Source: Streptomyces diacarni
Lineage (GTDB): Bacteria; Actinomycetota; Actinomycetes; Streptomycetales; Streptomycetaceae
Direction of reading: 5' to 3'
Assembly: GCF_003323715.1 (NCBI RefSeq)
Contig: NZ_QOIN01000047.1
Span: 372,001 to 436,000, forward strand
DNA: 64,000 bases
The stretch's first letter is position 1. Every line of letters begins with the position of its first letter. The position numbers and the translations under genes were made by a program. The notes under the pieces are model-generated. The model made no database searches. It was not told where the DNA came from and saw only the letters and a program-made list of their open reading frames with translations. Shown here piece by piece: positions 63,537 to 64,000 of this stretch.

Positions 63537-64000
63537 GTGACCAGTCAGGTCGAAAGCCCAGCCGGGCCCCAGTCCGGCCCCGGAGGGGGCCAGGGCTTGG
63601 GACGGGACGCCGGCAGTAAAGAGGTCAGGCGCCTGGACCGGGTGATCATCCGGTTCGCCGGCGACTCCGGCGACGGCATGCAGCTCACCGGAGACCGCTT
63701 CACGTCGGAGACGGCCTCGTTCGGCAACGACTTGTCGACGCTGCCGAACTTCCCGGCGGAGATCCGCGCCCCCGCGGGCACGCTGCCGGGCGTCTCCAGC
63801 TTCCAGCTGCACTTCGCCGACCACGACATCCTCACGCCGGGTGACGCGCCCAACGTGCTGGTGGCGATGAACCCGGCCGCGTTGAAGGCGAACATCGCGG
63901 ACGTGCCGCGCGGCGCCGAGATCATCGTCAACACGGACGAGTTCACCAAGCGGGCGATGGCGAAGGTCGGCTACGCCGGCAGCCCGCTCGAGGACGGTTC
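63537..64000 (+). CDS. korA: 2-oxoacid:ferredoxin oxidoreductase, alpha subunit (5' part)
   Basis: The 155 visible codons start with a GTG (GAGGGAGGT upstream) and a ~40-residue Gly/Gln/Ser-rich extension. Then comes VIIRFAGDSGDGMQLTGDRF, the gamma-domain start of 2-oxoacid:acceptor oxidoreductase alpha subunits, with DFIRAPAGT-like EIRAPAGTLPGVSSFQLHFA. It oxidises 2-oxoglutarate (or another 2-oxoacid) to acyl-CoA and reduces ferredoxin. Runs off the window. Its presence near a ferredoxin-capable nuo variant is suggestive. Confidence 0.9.
   Translation, partial: MTSQVESPAGPQSGPGGGQGLGRDAGSKEVRRLDRVIIRFAGDSGDGMQLTGDRFTSETASFGNDLSTLPNFPAEIRAPAGTLPGVSSFQLHFADHDILTPGDAPNVLVAMNPAALKANIADVPRGAEIIVNTDEFTKRAMAKVGYAGSPLEDG

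Overview
This is high-GC actinobacterial DNA, most likely from a Streptomyces. Codon third positions are strongly GC-biased. GTG and TTG starts are common, and genes are packed with 4-bp GTGA/ATGA overlaps. Gene order matches, from memory, the S. coelicolor SCO4661-SCO4598 core region: str operon, rpoBC, rplJL, rplKA-nusG-secE, murB, rpmG, a tRNA-Tyr integration site, and a partial complex I operon.

Left part (1-24071): conserved housekeeping genes. On the minus strand are fusA (cut by the window edge), rpsG, rpsL, rpoC, rpoB, rplL, rplJ, a lipoprotein, rplA, rplK, nusG, secE and tRNA-Trp. They are separated by strong hairpins and a few recognisable promoters. Then come an aspartate aminotransferase, adenosine deaminase, a divergent TetR/NAD(P)-binding pair, murB, two MaoC-type dehydratase genes, rpmG, tRNA-Met and tRNA-Thr. 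RpoB carries Asn where the rifampicin pocket normally has Ser (E. coli Ser531).

Middle left (24072-29801): a degenerate amidohydrolase, an NAD(P)-binding protein, a short secreted peptide, an FkbM methyltransferase, a 23-bp tandem repeat, a glycosyltransferase and a GntR/UTRA regulator. This is a patchy accessory stretch next to an integration hotspot.

29802-47783: an integrated actinomycete integrative and conjugative element (AICE) of about 18 kb, inserted in the 3' half of tRNA-Tyr with 53-bp exact direct repeats at its ends. It carries a GntR-Nudix fusion regulator and a convergent XRE-TPR regulator, sharing a repeated TGGTRCGCACCA operator. It also has a chain of overlapping small genes, a DUF2637 membrane protein, a Zn-ribbon RRQRL-type protein, a large basic membrane protein, the TraB DNA translocase with a candidate clt/TRS repeat locus just downstream, spread-type membrane proteins, SSB, a C5 DNA methyltransferase with a frame-swapped segment, a primase-polymerase, a DUF3631 helicase, a candidate iteron cluster, a small excisionase-like HTH protein and a tyrosine integrase beside the right att site. 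Regulators would repress excision and transfer. Int and Xis would excise the element, primase, helicase and SSB would replicate it, and TraB would move double-stranded DNA between hyphae.

Right part (47784-64000): the yajQ homologue, yccF and htpX. Then comes a ten-gene nuo operon (A,B,C,H,I,J,K,L,M,N) that has no nuoD, E, F or G, and whose soluble subunits carry long disordered tails. A divergent sensor kinase/LuxR response regulator pair and the start of a 2-oxoacid:ferredoxin oxidoreductase alpha gene follow. One reading is that this variant complex I takes electrons from ferredoxin instead of NADH.
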